In this document: positions 15,971-23,761 of the stretch, one piece after another
How the letters are laid out: every line of letters starts with the position of its first letter
How positions within the stretch are numbered: position 1 is the first letter of the stretch
Origin: Candidatus Poseidonia sp.
GTDB taxonomy: Archaea; Thermoplasmatota; Poseidoniia; Poseidoniales; Poseidoniaceae
DNA: 40,036 nt
Assembly: GCA_030827745.1 (NCBI GenBank)
Contig: JAURDW010000012.1
Span: forward strand, 1 to 40,036
Direction of reading: 5' to 3'
Notes under the pieces: generated by a model
Told to the model about the DNA's origin: nothing
The model's database searches: none
Seen by the model: only the letters and a program-made list of their open reading frames with translations
Made by a program: the position numbers and the translations under genes

Positions 15971-17266
15971 ATGGTGGTCGATTCGGGCATGCATTACCTG
16001 TCCAGTCACGGCCACGAAAAAAGCGGCAACGACGTCATCTTCAGCTGGCTGGCCCGCTATCAAAACGCTGCCGCTGCTGGGGCAGATGCCGTCAACGGGA
16101 CCGTTGGAGCCTTGCTTGAGGACGACGGGTCCTTGGCCATCAACGCCGTGGTTGATGCCGCCCTGCGCGTGGCGCCCGCCCCCGAATTCTCTGCCTATGC
16201 TCCCCTCAAGGGGCTGCCTGCCTTTTTGGACCTCGCTGCAACGCTTGCCCTCGGAATCCATCGCGAGACGCTCGAGGCGAGTGGCCTCTTCACGGGAGCT
16301 ACGGCCACGCCAGGGGGTTCCGGGGCGTTGTTCCTCGCCGCCAACAATTTCGTGGAGCGAGGCGAAGCCGTCTTGCTTCGAGATCGGCACTGGGGCCCTT
16401 ATGCGGGCTTTTTGCGAGGGTGTGATCTTCGAACGGCGACGTACCCGCTGCTTCCAGATGCACCCAACGACGCCCATCCATTCCTCGATTTGGAGGCCTT
16501 TTGCGCTCAACTCGAAGGTTTGGCCTCAACGCAAAAAACCGTGATGACGTGGTTGAACGACCCTGCGCACAACCCCACGGGGCTTAGCCTGCCCTCAGAA
16601 AGTCGCTCAGCCCTCTTGATGGCGTTCATGGAAAGTGCCATGCGCCACGAACATACGGGGCACACGTTGCTCATCGATGCCGCCTACCATCTTTACGCGG
16701 AGGAACCCCACGGGTGGGCCGAAACCATCGCCGATGTCATCGCCAGCGGGGTGCCATGGCCCGAAAACATGCTGATTTGCTTCGCCCTTTCGCTCTCAAA
16801 GTCACACACCATCTACGGTTTGAGGGCCGGTGCCCTCGTGTACGTGCACCCTGATGAGGCCCATATTGACCGGCTCAACGATGTGATGGGGGTGACGGGA
16901 AGACAGACATGGTCGGCGGCACCACGTATCCCTCAACACGTGTTGAGCGAACTGCACGCCTCGGCCGAACACGGTGAGGCATGGTCTGAGGAGCGAGACC
17001 GTCTGGGAGCCTTGCTCGACCATCGCAGGACGGCCTTCCTTCGTGCATGTGAGGTGCGGGACGTGGCGGTCAACCCAAGCCACGACGGGTTCTTTGCATG
17101 GTACGAATGCGACGACCCCGTTGCGGTCGCTGAAGCATGCGCTGACCAACACGTCTACCTTGTCCCCCTTTCGGGTGGTGTTCGCATCGGCTTGTGCGCT
17201 GTTCCGCTCGCCAGCGTGGAACGCGTCGCTGAGGCCTTGTCCCGAGCCAGGAGTGGTGAAGCGTGA
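15971..17266 (+). CDS. Class I aminotransferase, aromatic/aspartate type
   Basis: A 431-aa PLP aminotransferase of fold type I. It shows GGSGALFLAANNF (cofactor phosphate loop), RDRHWGPYAGFL, NDPAHNPTGLSL (the NPTG motif), LLIDAAYHLYAEEP, and SLSKSHTIYGLRAG, where K277 should bind PLP. HNPTG with SLSKxxxxYGxRxG points to the aspartate/aromatic aminotransferase group; which amino acid is used cannot be told. The frame is open from GTG 15935, but ATG 15971 has GGGCGGGG in front and gives a normal N-terminus. The end overlaps the next gene's GTG by four bases. Confidence 0.8.
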   Translation: MVVDSGMHYLSSHGHEKSGNDVIFSWLARYQNAAAAGADAVNGTVGALLEDDGSLAINAVVDAALRVAPAPEFSAYAPLKGLPAFLDLAATLALGIHRETLEASGLFTGATATPGGSGALFLAANNFVERGEAVLLRDRHWGPYAGFLRGCDLRTATYPLLPDAPNDAHPFLDLEAFCAQLEGLASTQKTVMTWLNDPAHNPTGLSLPSESRSALLMAFMESAMRHEHTGHTLLIDAAYHLYAEEPHGWAETIADVIASGVPWPENMLICFALSLSKSHTIYGLRAGALVYVHPDEAHIDRLNDVMGVTGRQTWSAAPRIPQHVLSELHASAEHGEAWSEERDRLGALLDHRRTAFLRACEVRDVAVNPSHDGFFAWYECDDPVAVAEACADQHVYLVPLSGGVRIGLCAVPLASVERVAEALSRARSGEA

Positions 17267-17640
17267 CCCGCATCACCCGAGAGAATTTCCTCATCACAGG
17301 CTTTGTTTGCATCGTTTTTGGCGCTTCAATGAGCGTGGCCGGCCTCGCTCCCATGGCCATGACCGTGGGCATGTTTGGCGTGGTGTTCTTCGTCGTCGGC
17401 ATGACCATGGGGCGCCAAAGCGGGCTTTCCGACGAAGCGGTGGCTCGTTGGACGCCCGACGCTGAGATGCTCCCTGACGCAGGCCGGTTCATGTTCCGTG
17501 TGGACGTGACGCTCGATGACCCCGTGACCTCCTCGATTTTATGCGGTCCTTGCGGTCACCTGACCGTTCAAAGCGGGCCAAAACCATCCGTTTTTTCCTG
17601 CCCGAAATGCACCCGGCTCCTTTGGGATGAAGAGGAGTGA
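17263..17640 (+). CDS. Membrane protein with two TM segments and C-terminal zinc ribbon
   Basis: A 125-aa protein starting at GTG inside a GTGA overlap with the aminotransferase gene, so the two are coupled. Two TM segments (FLITGFVCIVFGASMSVAGL and MAMTVGMFGVVFFVVGMTMG) are followed by a soluble part with CGPCGHL and CPKCTRLLW, two CxxC pairs about 19 residues apart that should bind one zinc. Family and function are unknown. A T-rich stretch (ATTTTTTGG, 17646-17654) soon after the stop may end the transcript. Confidence 0.65.
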   Translation: MTRITRENFLITGFVCIVFGASMSVAGLAPMAMTVGMFGVVFFVVGMTMGRQSGLSDEAVARWTPDAEMLPDAGRFMFRVDVTLDDPVTSSILCGPCGHLTVQSGPKPSVFSCPKCTRLLWDEEE

Positions 17641-17755
17641 CACTGAATTTTTTGGGTGGCGTTCATCCTTGAGTGGACCAGACCACCGTTGGCTTCCCCG
17701 GTTTGAACAGCGTCTTCAACGGTGATTTCAAAGCGGAAGCGAGGTTGGGAAGACC

Positions 17756-19243
17756 ATGGTTGCACCAAACCTGTTGAATCCCGAGCGACGAATGTTGCTT
17801 GCGATGCAGGGTCAGCCAGGCAAAGAGGTGTGGTCGCTCAACGACGTCTTGGCGGCGTGCGGTTGGACCGACCAGGCGGTGGCCGTCGGCGCAGGTCACG
17901 GTTTGCAAAATCACGGTTTGGTCAATCTTCACGAGAAGGTGCTTCAGGAGGTTCGCTTGGATGATGAAGGGGAGCGAGCGCTGGCCGACGGCTTGCTTGA
18001 AGCCCGTCTTTGGGCGTGGATGGCTTCTCAAAATGAACCCTCCATGAAGGACCTGCAGAACGCCTTTGAGCGCCACGAAGCCGGTCCTGGCGTTGGCTTG
18101 TTGAAGCAACTCGGTGTTCGCTTGGAAGGTGGGGTCTTGCGAGTTGAAGATTCCTCGGCCGTGCAAACAGCCATTGAGGTCCGGACGGCATTTCTTCACG
18201 ACCTGCCGTGTTCAATCAGCGACCTCGACCCTGTTCTTCTCGCTCATTTTTCAGGACGCCGAAACCTTGTGACAACGATCGAACACACCGAGCGCACATG
18301 GACCGTGACCGAGGCGGGAAAAGCCATTGCACCCGAAGACCTGGTCGAACACCTCGTCGTCACCGACATCACGCCCGAACTTTTGCAAACCGATGCTTGG
18401 CGCGAGGCCGAATTCCGTCGCTTTGATGTTACGCTTGAGGCCGCAACCCCACGAACCGGGCGCAGTCATCCCATGCAAGCCCTCATCGAGCGCATACGGA
18501 CGGTCTTTCTGGAGATGGGGTTCTCGGAACTCGTGGACGATTACGTCCAATCGGCGGGCTGGAACATGGATGCATTGTTCATCCCGCAAGACCATCCTGC
18601 GCGAGAGATGCAGGACACTTTTTACCTCGATGAACCGGGAGAAATCCCGCTTGACGAGGCTTTGATGGCCACATGGAAAGCCATTCACGAGCACGGGGGT
18701 GAAACGGGATCCACCGGCTGGGGCGGATCGTATTCAACCGAAGTCTCGCAACGTCCCCTGTTGCGCACCCACACCACCGTCAACACCGTCCAGTACCTTG
18801 CTCGGCATCCCAACGAAGCCTGCCGTGTCTTTTCCGTCGACCGCGTGTTCCGAAAGGAAGCCATTGACCGAACCCATTTGCCCGAATTTCATCAGATTGA
18901 AGGCATCATCGTGGAGGAAGGAGCCAACCTGCAGATGCTGGTCACGACCCTCAAGACCTTTTACGCCAAAATGGGCTACCCCGAAGTTCGGGTGCGCCCA
19001 GCGTACTTCCCCTACACCGAACCCAGCCTCGAAATTGAGGTCAAATGGCGAGGAAAGTGGTTGGAACTGGGTGGTGCCGGCATCTTCCGCCCCGAGGTCA
19101 CCGAACCGCTGGGCATCACTTCGCCCGTCTTGGCTTGGGGGATGGGCTTGGAACGGCTGGCGATGCTGGTTCTTGGCCTTGATGATATCCGTCAACTCTA
19201 CATCTCTGACCTTGATTGGTTGCGCCAACAACCCATCTTGTGA
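17756..19243 (+). CDS. pheS: Phenylalanine-tRNA ligase alpha subunit (archaeal type)
   Basis: A 495-aa catalytic subunit that charges tRNA-Phe, normally as an alpha2-beta2 enzyme. The first 180 residues are winged-helix-like, as in archaeal and eukaryotic alpha subunits. The class II catalytic core follows: HPMQALIERIRTVFLEMGF, LLRTHTTVNTVQYL, motif 2 CRVFSVDRVFRKEAIDRTH, FHQIEGIIVEEG, YFPYTEPSLEIEVKW, and motif 3 GMGLERLAMLVLGLDDIRQLY. The length is normal for the archaeal form. ATG 17756 has GGGAAG upstream. The beta subunit gene pheT does not follow and must lie elsewhere. The gap 17641-17755 holds the promoter region and the T-run. Confidence 0.93.
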   Translation: MVAPNLLNPERRMLLAMQGQPGKEVWSLNDVLAACGWTDQAVAVGAGHGLQNHGLVNLHEKVLQEVRLDDEGERALADGLLEARLWAWMASQNEPSMKDLQNAFERHEAGPGVGLLKQLGVRLEGGVLRVEDSSAVQTAIEVRTAFLHDLPCSISDLDPVLLAHFSGRRNLVTTIEHTERTWTVTEAGKAIAPEDLVEHLVVTDITPELLQTDAWREAEFRRFDVTLEAATPRTGRSHPMQALIERIRTVFLEMGFSELVDDYVQSAGWNMDALFIPQDHPAREMQDTFYLDEPGEIPLDEALMATWKAIHEHGGETGSTGWGGSYSTEVSQRPLLRTHTTVNTVQYLARHPNEACRVFSVDRVFRKEAIDRTHLPEFHQIEGIIVEEGANLQMLVTTLKTFYAKMGYPEVRVRPAYFPYTEPSLEIEVKWRGKWLELGGAGIFRPEVTEPLGITSPVLAWGMGLERLAMLVLGLDDIRQLYISDLDWLRQQPIL

Positions 19244-19269
19244 GGGTTCTGATGAACCACGGGGAGAGG

Positions 19270-19277
19270 TTCATAAA
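19270..19277 (+). promoter_or_regulatory. TATA box for the first YbjQ-family gene
   Basis: TTCATAAA is centred 26 bases before ATG 19300. This is leaderless spacing and decides that start over the upstream in-frame ATG 19252. Confidence 0.5.
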
Positions 19278-19299
19278 CGAGCCAACGGTGTTGAACACC

Positions 19300-19635
19300 A
19301 TGCAACCTGAAGCAGTTTCGCTCTTCATGTCCAACGTGGAAACCATCCCCGGAAAAACCATCACGCGCTCTTTAGGCCTCGTGACCGGGTCAACCGTACG
19401 TGCCAAACACCTCGGAAAGGACATTTTCGCTGGATTGAAGAACATCGTCGGTGGTGAGTTGAAAGCGTACACCGAGTTGCTCAACGAATCGCGAAACGAA
19501 GCCCTCCAGCGCATGATGTTGCAGGCGCACGGCATGGGGGCCAACGGTATCGTCAACGTTCGGTTTGCCACTTCAAGCGTCGCCGCCGGCGCTTCGGAAC
19601 TGTTCTGCTACGGCACCGCTGTTTTCGTTGAATGA
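19300..19635 (+). CDS. YbjQ/UPF0145 (DUF74) family protein
   Basis: A 111-aa protein with the complete family pattern: VETIPGKTITRSLGLVTGSTVRAKHLGKD, GLKNIVGGELKAYTELL, then ALQRMMLQAHGMGANGIVNVRF and a C-terminal CYGTAVFVE. Members form small ring-shaped oligomers; some are called heavy-metal binding, without a proven role. The start is ATG 19300, set by the TATA box at 19270. A diverged, membrane-anchored relative follows ten bases after the stop. Confidence 0.85.
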   Translation: MQPEAVSLFMSNVETIPGKTITRSLGLVTGSTVRAKHLGKDIFAGLKNIVGGELKAYTELLNESRNEALQRMMLQAHGMGANGIVNVRFATSSVAAGASELFCYGTAVFVE

Positions 19636-19644
19636 GGTGGTTGC

Positions 19645-20139
19645 ATGAGCGAGACGTTGGTCCTTGTAGCCTGGGTTCTTGGGCCTCTGCTTGCGACCCT
19701 TGCGTTCCCGTTGACCTCTTGGGGCTTGGGTCGTTGGTACCAAAACCGCGTCATGAACGCCCTTCTTGCAAAGGAAAAAACCGAGGGCGGTTCGTTTCAG
19801 GATGCGAACCACCTCTCCACCGCTTCGAGCACGGCCATTCTTTCTGCCAGGTCCTCTGCGCTGCTACATGTCAGCATTTGCGTTGGTCCATCGATGGGTC
19901 AGATGTTTTTCATGTGGTTCAAGAGCCTCGTTGGAGGTCGCCTCCACTCGTACGATGTCGTCCTTGAGTATGGGCGTCGGGAAGTTCTCTATCGGCTTCG
20001 TCAACAGGCCAAGGCACTCGGTTGCACATCCATTCACAACATTCGTCTTGAGACCTCGGTCATCTCGTTTGCACAAAATCAAGACAGCAAGCGGTCTTCG
20101 GTCGAATTTTTGGCCTTTGCCACGGGGCTTCTTTCCTGA
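19645..20139 (+). CDS. Membrane-anchored, diverged YbjQ-like paralog
   Basis: A 164-aa protein. An N-terminal TM (VLVAWVLGPLLATLAFPLT) is followed by a linker, then a region that follows its neighbour's fold: LVGGRLHSYDVVLEYGRRE against the VGGELKAYTELL helix, VLYRLRQQAKALGCTSIHNIRLETS against ALQRMMLQAHGMGANGIVNVRF, and FLAFATGLLS at the end. It has lost the IPGK and STVRA signature, reading VGPSMGQMFFMWF there. GAGGTGG precedes the ATG. It is probably an old tandem duplication with a membrane anchor gained. Confidence 0.65.
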   Translation: MSETLVLVAWVLGPLLATLAFPLTSWGLGRWYQNRVMNALLAKEKTEGGSFQDANHLSTASSTAILSARSSALLHVSICVGPSMGQMFFMWFKSLVGGRLHSYDVVLEYGRREVLYRLRQQAKALGCTSIHNIRLETSVISFAQNQDSKRSSVEFLAFATGLLS

Positions 20140-20586
20140 TCATTCCCATTCGTCTTGGAAACGACGCTGCCGTTCCTTCGCGTTCTCGTCCAGATGTTCC
20201 TCATCGGGCTGGTGGTTCTCGGGGTCAACGTTGAGCGGCTCATCCACCTCACCGAAGCCGTAGCGTTTGTTGAAACGGTGCTGGATGAAATCTCGGACCT
20301 TCTCTTCTGTGACGGATGCAAAACCCTCCCGCGGTCCCTTGGAGCGCCGACGTTCCCGCTCGAGCTGGAATCGTTGGTGCTGGCGCCAGAAATCCCGAAA
20401 CATCCGGACGCACAACTCGGTGTCTTCGTTGAGGTTCATGTGGTCTGGCCAGTCGAGTTCAGCCACGATGGTGGAGAACCGGTGAACGGCGTTGGCGTAG
20501 GCCTCAACCTTCTCCAGTACATCCGTTGGCTGAGGGTCTGATTCATCGTCGCTGTTGGCCTCATCCGTTCGTTTTTCTTCGGTCAT
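20140..20586 (-). CDS. Acidic soluble protein of unknown function
   Basis: A 148-aa highly charged protein. An acidic N-terminus leads to a helical middle (EKVEAYANAVHRFSTIVAELDWPDHMNL and ELCVRMFRDFWRQHQRFQLERERRRS), then a very acidic tail ending RRFQDEWE. I recognise no family. A TATA box (TTCATATA on this strand) lies 25-26 bases before the ATG, so it should be leaderless. Its stop codon abuts that of the convergent paralog gene. It is divergent from ribK. Confidence 0.6.
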   Translation of the reverse strand: MTEEKRTDEANSDDESDPQPTDVLEKVEAYANAVHRFSTIVAELDWPDHMNLNEDTELCVRMFRDFWRQHQRFQLERERRRSKGPREGFASVTEEKVRDFIQHRFNKRYGFGEVDEPLNVDPENHQPDEEHLDENAKERQRRFQDEWE

Positions 20587-20607
20587 GACCTTATCGTTGT
20601 CTGACCG

Positions 20608-20615
20608 TATATGAA
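20608..20615 (-). promoter_or_regulatory. TATA box for the acidic protein gene
   Basis: TTCATATA on the minus strand is centred about 25 bases before ATG 20586. It forms a divergent promoter pair with the box at 20641 in an 83-base gap. Confidence 0.5.
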
Positions 20616-20640
20616 CCGTTCATTCGGACCTGAACGCATC

Positions 20641-20648
20641 CTCATAAA
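20641..20648 (+). promoter_or_regulatory. TATA box for ribK
   Basis: CTCATAAA is centred about 25 bases before ATG 20670, consistent with a leaderless ribK message. The start has no ribosome binding site. Confidence 0.5.
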
Positions 20649-20669
20649 GCAGAACACGGGCCCTGGACC

Positions 20670-21134
20670 ATGGAATTGAAGGGAGAGGTCAGCAGTGGCC
20701 TTGGTCGTGCCCATGTCTTCATGGCCCAGCCTCACTACCAAGACCAATTCAAATCCATCCTTGGTGGCCAAGCATGGCCCGGAACCCTCAACGTGCGCGT
20801 GGACGAAGCCTTGTTGAGCCACTACATCGCCTTGCGGCAAAAAGCTGGGATCGACACCCTGGATGCTCCTGATGAGGCTCGGGAGGCAGCGGCCAGCATC
20901 GACGTGGAACAGCACACCCTCGTGCGCATCCGGGGCTTTCTTCGCGACGGGGTTTCCTTCGGCGGAGCCTCCGCTTTTCCCGGAACCGTCACCGTGGACG
21001 GCACCTCCGTTCCCTGTGCCGTGCTCATTCCCGACCTGACCCGGCACGTCGATGTCATCGAGGTGATTTCCACGGTTTTTCTGCGAGAAAAGTTCGACCT
21101 CAAGGACGGCGACCGCATCAGCATCTCGCTATGA
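20670..21134 (+). CDS. ribK: CTP-dependent riboflavin kinase (archaeal RibK, DUF120)
   Basis: A 154-aa archaeal kinase that makes FMN from riboflavin using CTP. Family marks are GEVSSGLGRAHVFM at the N-terminus, QFKSILGGQAWPGTLNVRV (the conserved L-G-x-x-x-x-P-G-T-L-N) and a C-terminal VIEVISTVFLREKFDLKDGDRI. This enzyme is specific to archaea, so it is one of the best clues to the domain of the host. It is transcribed from a TATA box at 20641. Its last six bases overlap the 3' end of truA on the other strand. Confidence 0.9.
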   Translation: MELKGEVSSGLGRAHVFMAQPHYQDQFKSILGGQAWPGTLNVRVDEALLSHYIALRQKAGIDTLDAPDEAREAAASIDVEQHTLVRIRGFLRDGVSFGGASAFPGTVTVDGTSVPCAVLIPDLTRHVDVIEVISTVFLREKFDLKDGDRISISL

Positions 21135-22052
21135 TTCGCCGTGATGGGTGACGGGCAAGATGCCGATGGTCGCCCATTCGTTGTGAAGCATGCTTTTGAT
21201 TTCGTGCTGGGCAGCCCGCTGCCAACGGCCCTTTCGGGTCCGTTCTGCTGTTCGCCCAAGAGGTGGTGATGAAAACGAGGTGGCATGCGTGCTGGGCGGA
21301 ATCGGTGCATTCTCCCACGCAACCCCCCACAACACCAACCACTCAGGAGGCGCGACGCCAAAATCCACGGGGCGTTCCGGGTGGTCGATGGCGGCCTTGA
21401 CCTCCCCGGGTTGCAGTTCACCCGCCGCCAACCGGAACAAGGCGTTCGCCGTTCGTCGGACTTGGTTCCAAAGAAACGCCTCCCCTGTCATCTCGAATCC
21501 CATGATTCGGTCACCTTCCATCCACGGTTGCATGTTCAGAACCGTTCGGATGGGGTTCTTTCCCTCTTCGAGACGTGCGAAGTTTCGCGCATCGTAAGTG
21601 CCCACAAAAAGGTTCAACCAGGCCTTGAAGTCTTCGAGGGGAGGTGCATCCCAGAACTCCATGCCCTCCAACCGATACCGGTACACGCGATGGATGGCCA
21701 AACGTGGATTGTGGTTTGAGGCGACTTCCTCCACCGTGAGAAAAGCGATGTTCTTGTCCAAACGGTCGTCGACTGCCCGTATCAACTTGCGAGGCGTCAG
21801 CGCCTGCCAGAGGGCCGCATCAAGGTCCACAACGCCACCGTTGATGCGGACATGCACCCCAGCGTCGGTTCGGCTAGACAACACAAGGACTTGGTCTTCC
21901 TCGGGTCCTCGAAGCCACTTCAGGGAACGAAACACGCGAACAAGCTCACCTTGAACGGTCTTGACATCGGGCTGAATTTGGCTGCCGTGAAACGCATCCC
22001 CAAGGTAGCCAATGCGGAAAAAAAGGCGAACCTTTGGTTCGGCCACCACCAT
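21129..22052 (-). CDS. truA: tRNA pseudouridine synthase TruA
   Basis: A 307-aa enzyme that makes pseudouridine at positions 38-40 of the tRNA anticodon arm. The catalytic motif is SSRTDAGVHV, where the aspartate (about residue 63) is the nucleophile. Also visible are IGYLGDAFHGSQIQPDVKTVQGEL at the N-terminus (broken here only by length), HRVYRYRL, FVGTYDARNFARLEEGKNPIR and MTGEAFLWNQVRR. The C-terminus carries about 40 basic, Ser-rich residues beyond the usual core. The gene follows the TPR-like gene after three bases. Confidence 0.9.
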   Translation of the reverse strand: MVVAEPKVRLFFRIGYLGDAFHGSQIQPDVKTVQGELVRVFRSLKWLRGPEEDQVLVLSSRTDAGVHVRINGGVVDLDAALWQALTPRKLIRAVDDRLDKNIAFLTVEEVASNHNPRLAIHRVYRYRLEGMEFWDAPPLEDFKAWLNLFVGTYDARNFARLEEGKNPIRTVLNMQPWMEGDRIMGFEMTGEAFLWNQVRRTANALFRLAAGELQPGEVKAAIDHPERPVDFGVAPPEWLVLWGVAWENAPIPPSTHATSFSSPPLGRTAERTRKGRWQRAAQHEIKSMLHNEWATIGILPVTHHGES

Positions 22053-22055
22053 CCC

Positions 22056-22574
22056 TCAATCGTCGGAACCGAGTGCAGCGATGGCGTCTTCGGGAGAGTA
22101 GCCAAGGGCGCCCACGGCCCACACCAACGCTTGCTTCAACCAAGGTTGCACCATCGCTTCCCTCCGGCTGGGGTCCATGACCTCAATGGCATCAACAAGG
22201 TTGCGGCTGGCCGTGTAGAGGATTTCGTCGACGGGGATGTCTTCAAGTTCGAGGCGACGGGCGTAGCGCTGGAATTCCTTGACGGCCACCGGAATTCGTC
22301 GGCATTCCAAGGCGAACGAGGCAAAATCGGCGATGTATTCCATGTTCTCTTCGTCCAACTCCATGGCCTTCTTGTAGGCGTTCATGATCTTTCGGCCGGG
22401 AATGACATCTTCCTGGGCGTCCATGTTTTTCAGGTTCGCAAACTCGGCCCACATGTGATGGAGTTCGGCCACGTCGCTGTGGTTTGCGAGCTGGTTTTCG
22501 AGTTCAGAAAGGGCGCCATCAAGATCGCCGTTTCGGAAGAGGTCAATGGGTTTTGCAAGCAGTTCTTCAACCAT
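22056..22574 (-). CDS. TPR-like helical protein
   Basis: A 172-aa helical protein of unknown role. The helix pairs LFRNGDLDGALSELENQLAN and AYKKAMELDEENMEYIADFA resemble TPR units, and VAVKEFQRYARRLE extends the same pattern. ATG 22574 is preferred because GGAG lies nine bases ahead; ATG 22583 directly touches that site, and the frame stays open to 22625. It is probably co-transcribed with truA, three bases downstream. It may serve as a scaffold; no partner can be named. Confidence 0.65.
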   Translation of the reverse strand: MVEELLAKPIDLFRNGDLDGALSELENQLANHSDVAELHHMWAEFANLKNMDAQEDVIPGRKIMNAYKKAMELDEENMEYIADFASFALECRRIPVAVKEFQRYARRLELEDIPVDEILYTASRNLVDAIEVMDPSRREAMVQPWLKQALVWAVGALGYSPEDAIAALGSDD

Positions 22575-22638
22575 GGTGGTCATCTCCAACTCGGCGTAGT
22601 TCGGCGGGCTTTTCAAGCCTCGCACCCGAACTCAAGAC

Positions 22639-23694
22639 TCATGCTTCGTCGTTTTGTGATTGGCCAAGGGCCGTCTTGATGTCTTCCAGCATGTTGGATT
22701 GCGAATGTTTTCGATGCATCTCGTTGAGCATCATCTTGATGTTGTCCCACTTCCGAATTTTGTAGAAACAATGCTTTGGGTCGGGGTCCACACGCCGGGT
22801 GGTGCGCTGATAGGAAAGAACGGCGAAAAGGGAGCGGAAGAGGCCTTTACGCACCATTTCAGCAGCCGACTCGTCGCCGGTGCCTTTGCCAGTACCGGGA
22901 GCGATACCGGCCGATGCACCCATCGATTCCTCAACGAGGCCGACTCCCGAGTCGGTCATGATGGTCACGGTGGCAAACCCGAGAATCGTTCCCATGGGGG
23001 TGCGTTCAACCATCACCTCGGAAATTCGGTCGAAGAGAATGCGACGGTGCGAGCGAGAGAGCAAGAATGCATGCTGGAAAATCACGGCGTTCGAGGTCAC
23101 AGCGTAGGAGAAACTTCGCTGATATTTGTAAGTCAGTCCCCAAAAGGCCAGGAGGAAGGCCACCCCCGCCCAGAGGTAGTTGTACCCAACGGGGATGACG
23201 TCGTAGGCGCCGTCTTCGGCACCAAAGATCGAGGCGACCATGCTCACCAGGTCATCGATGGTGATGAGCACGGGCAAGAAGGTGGTGAGGAGAAGGGCGG
23301 TGGTCACCCACTTTCCTGAGGTGGACACGTTGAGCATTCGGTTGGCCCAAGTAACGAAGAGCATCAAGAGGACAAACCCAATTGGAACGGTTTCGCTGTC
23401 GGTGAACTCGATGAGTTTCACCGTGAGTTTGACGAGCAGATTGGCGTCGTCGGCCACGTTCAGGCCGTCTTGAGCGGAAAAGAACAACATGTGGACGCCA
23501 AAGACCAGGGCGCCAAGGATGTACATGCCCAAAAAAGCCAACGTGCTCGGGCGTGCTTCGCCGTTCTCCAGCACTTCCTCACCGGGAATCAAGCGGTACT
23601 TGTTGTGTGCGTTGCCGCCTTCATCGGGCGATTCCGCCGGCGAATCAACCTCTGCCGTATCGGTGGTGATTTCTGGATTTGCGTCTTCCGTCAT
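22639..23694 (-). CDS. Membrane protein with bacterial PH-like (bPH2, DUF304) domain
   Basis: A 351-aa protein. An acidic N-terminus of about 45 residues precedes TM segments near LAFLGMYILGALVFGVHMLFF, GFVLLMLFVTWA, WVTTALLLTTFLPVLITI and YLWAGVAFLLAFWGLTY. Then SYAVTSNAVIFQHAFLL, HRRILFDRISEVMVERTPMG and LGFATVTIMTDSG form a bPH2 domain like those of YdbT-type proteins. A long, mostly charged tail follows. GAGGGG lies just before the ATG. Members sit in the membrane and have no proven function. Confidence 0.75.
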   Translation of the reverse strand: MTEDANPEITTDTAEVDSPAESPDEGGNAHNKYRLIPGEEVLENGEARPSTLAFLGMYILGALVFGVHMLFFSAQDGLNVADDANLLVKLTVKLIEFTDSETVPIGFVLLMLFVTWANRMLNVSTSGKWVTTALLLTTFLPVLITIDDLVSMVASIFGAEDGAYDVIPVGYNYLWAGVAFLLAFWGLTYKYQRSFSYAVTSNAVIFQHAFLLSRSHRRILFDRISEVMVERTPMGTILGFATVTIMTDSGVGLVEESMGASAGIAPGTGKGTGDESAAEMVRKGLFRSLFAVLSYQRTTRRVDPDPKHCFYKIRKWDNIKMMLNEMHRKHSQSNMLEDIKTALGQSQNDEA

Positions 23695-23740
23695 GGGGAC
23701 CCCTCAAGGTTTGTTGACGCCCGCTGAATGAAATAACTTC

Positions 23741-23760
23741 CCCCTCATTTGAGGGGTTTT
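23741..23760. terminator. Short hairpin with T4 between two minus-strand genes
   Basis: CCCCTC pairs with GAGGGG over an ATTT loop and is followed by TTTT on the plus strand. It lies just beyond the stop of the lipocalin-like gene (23762) and before the PH-domain gene. On the minus strand it is followed by AAGTTATTT, so it may end the ABC operon. Confidence 0.35.
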
Positions 23761-23761
23761 C

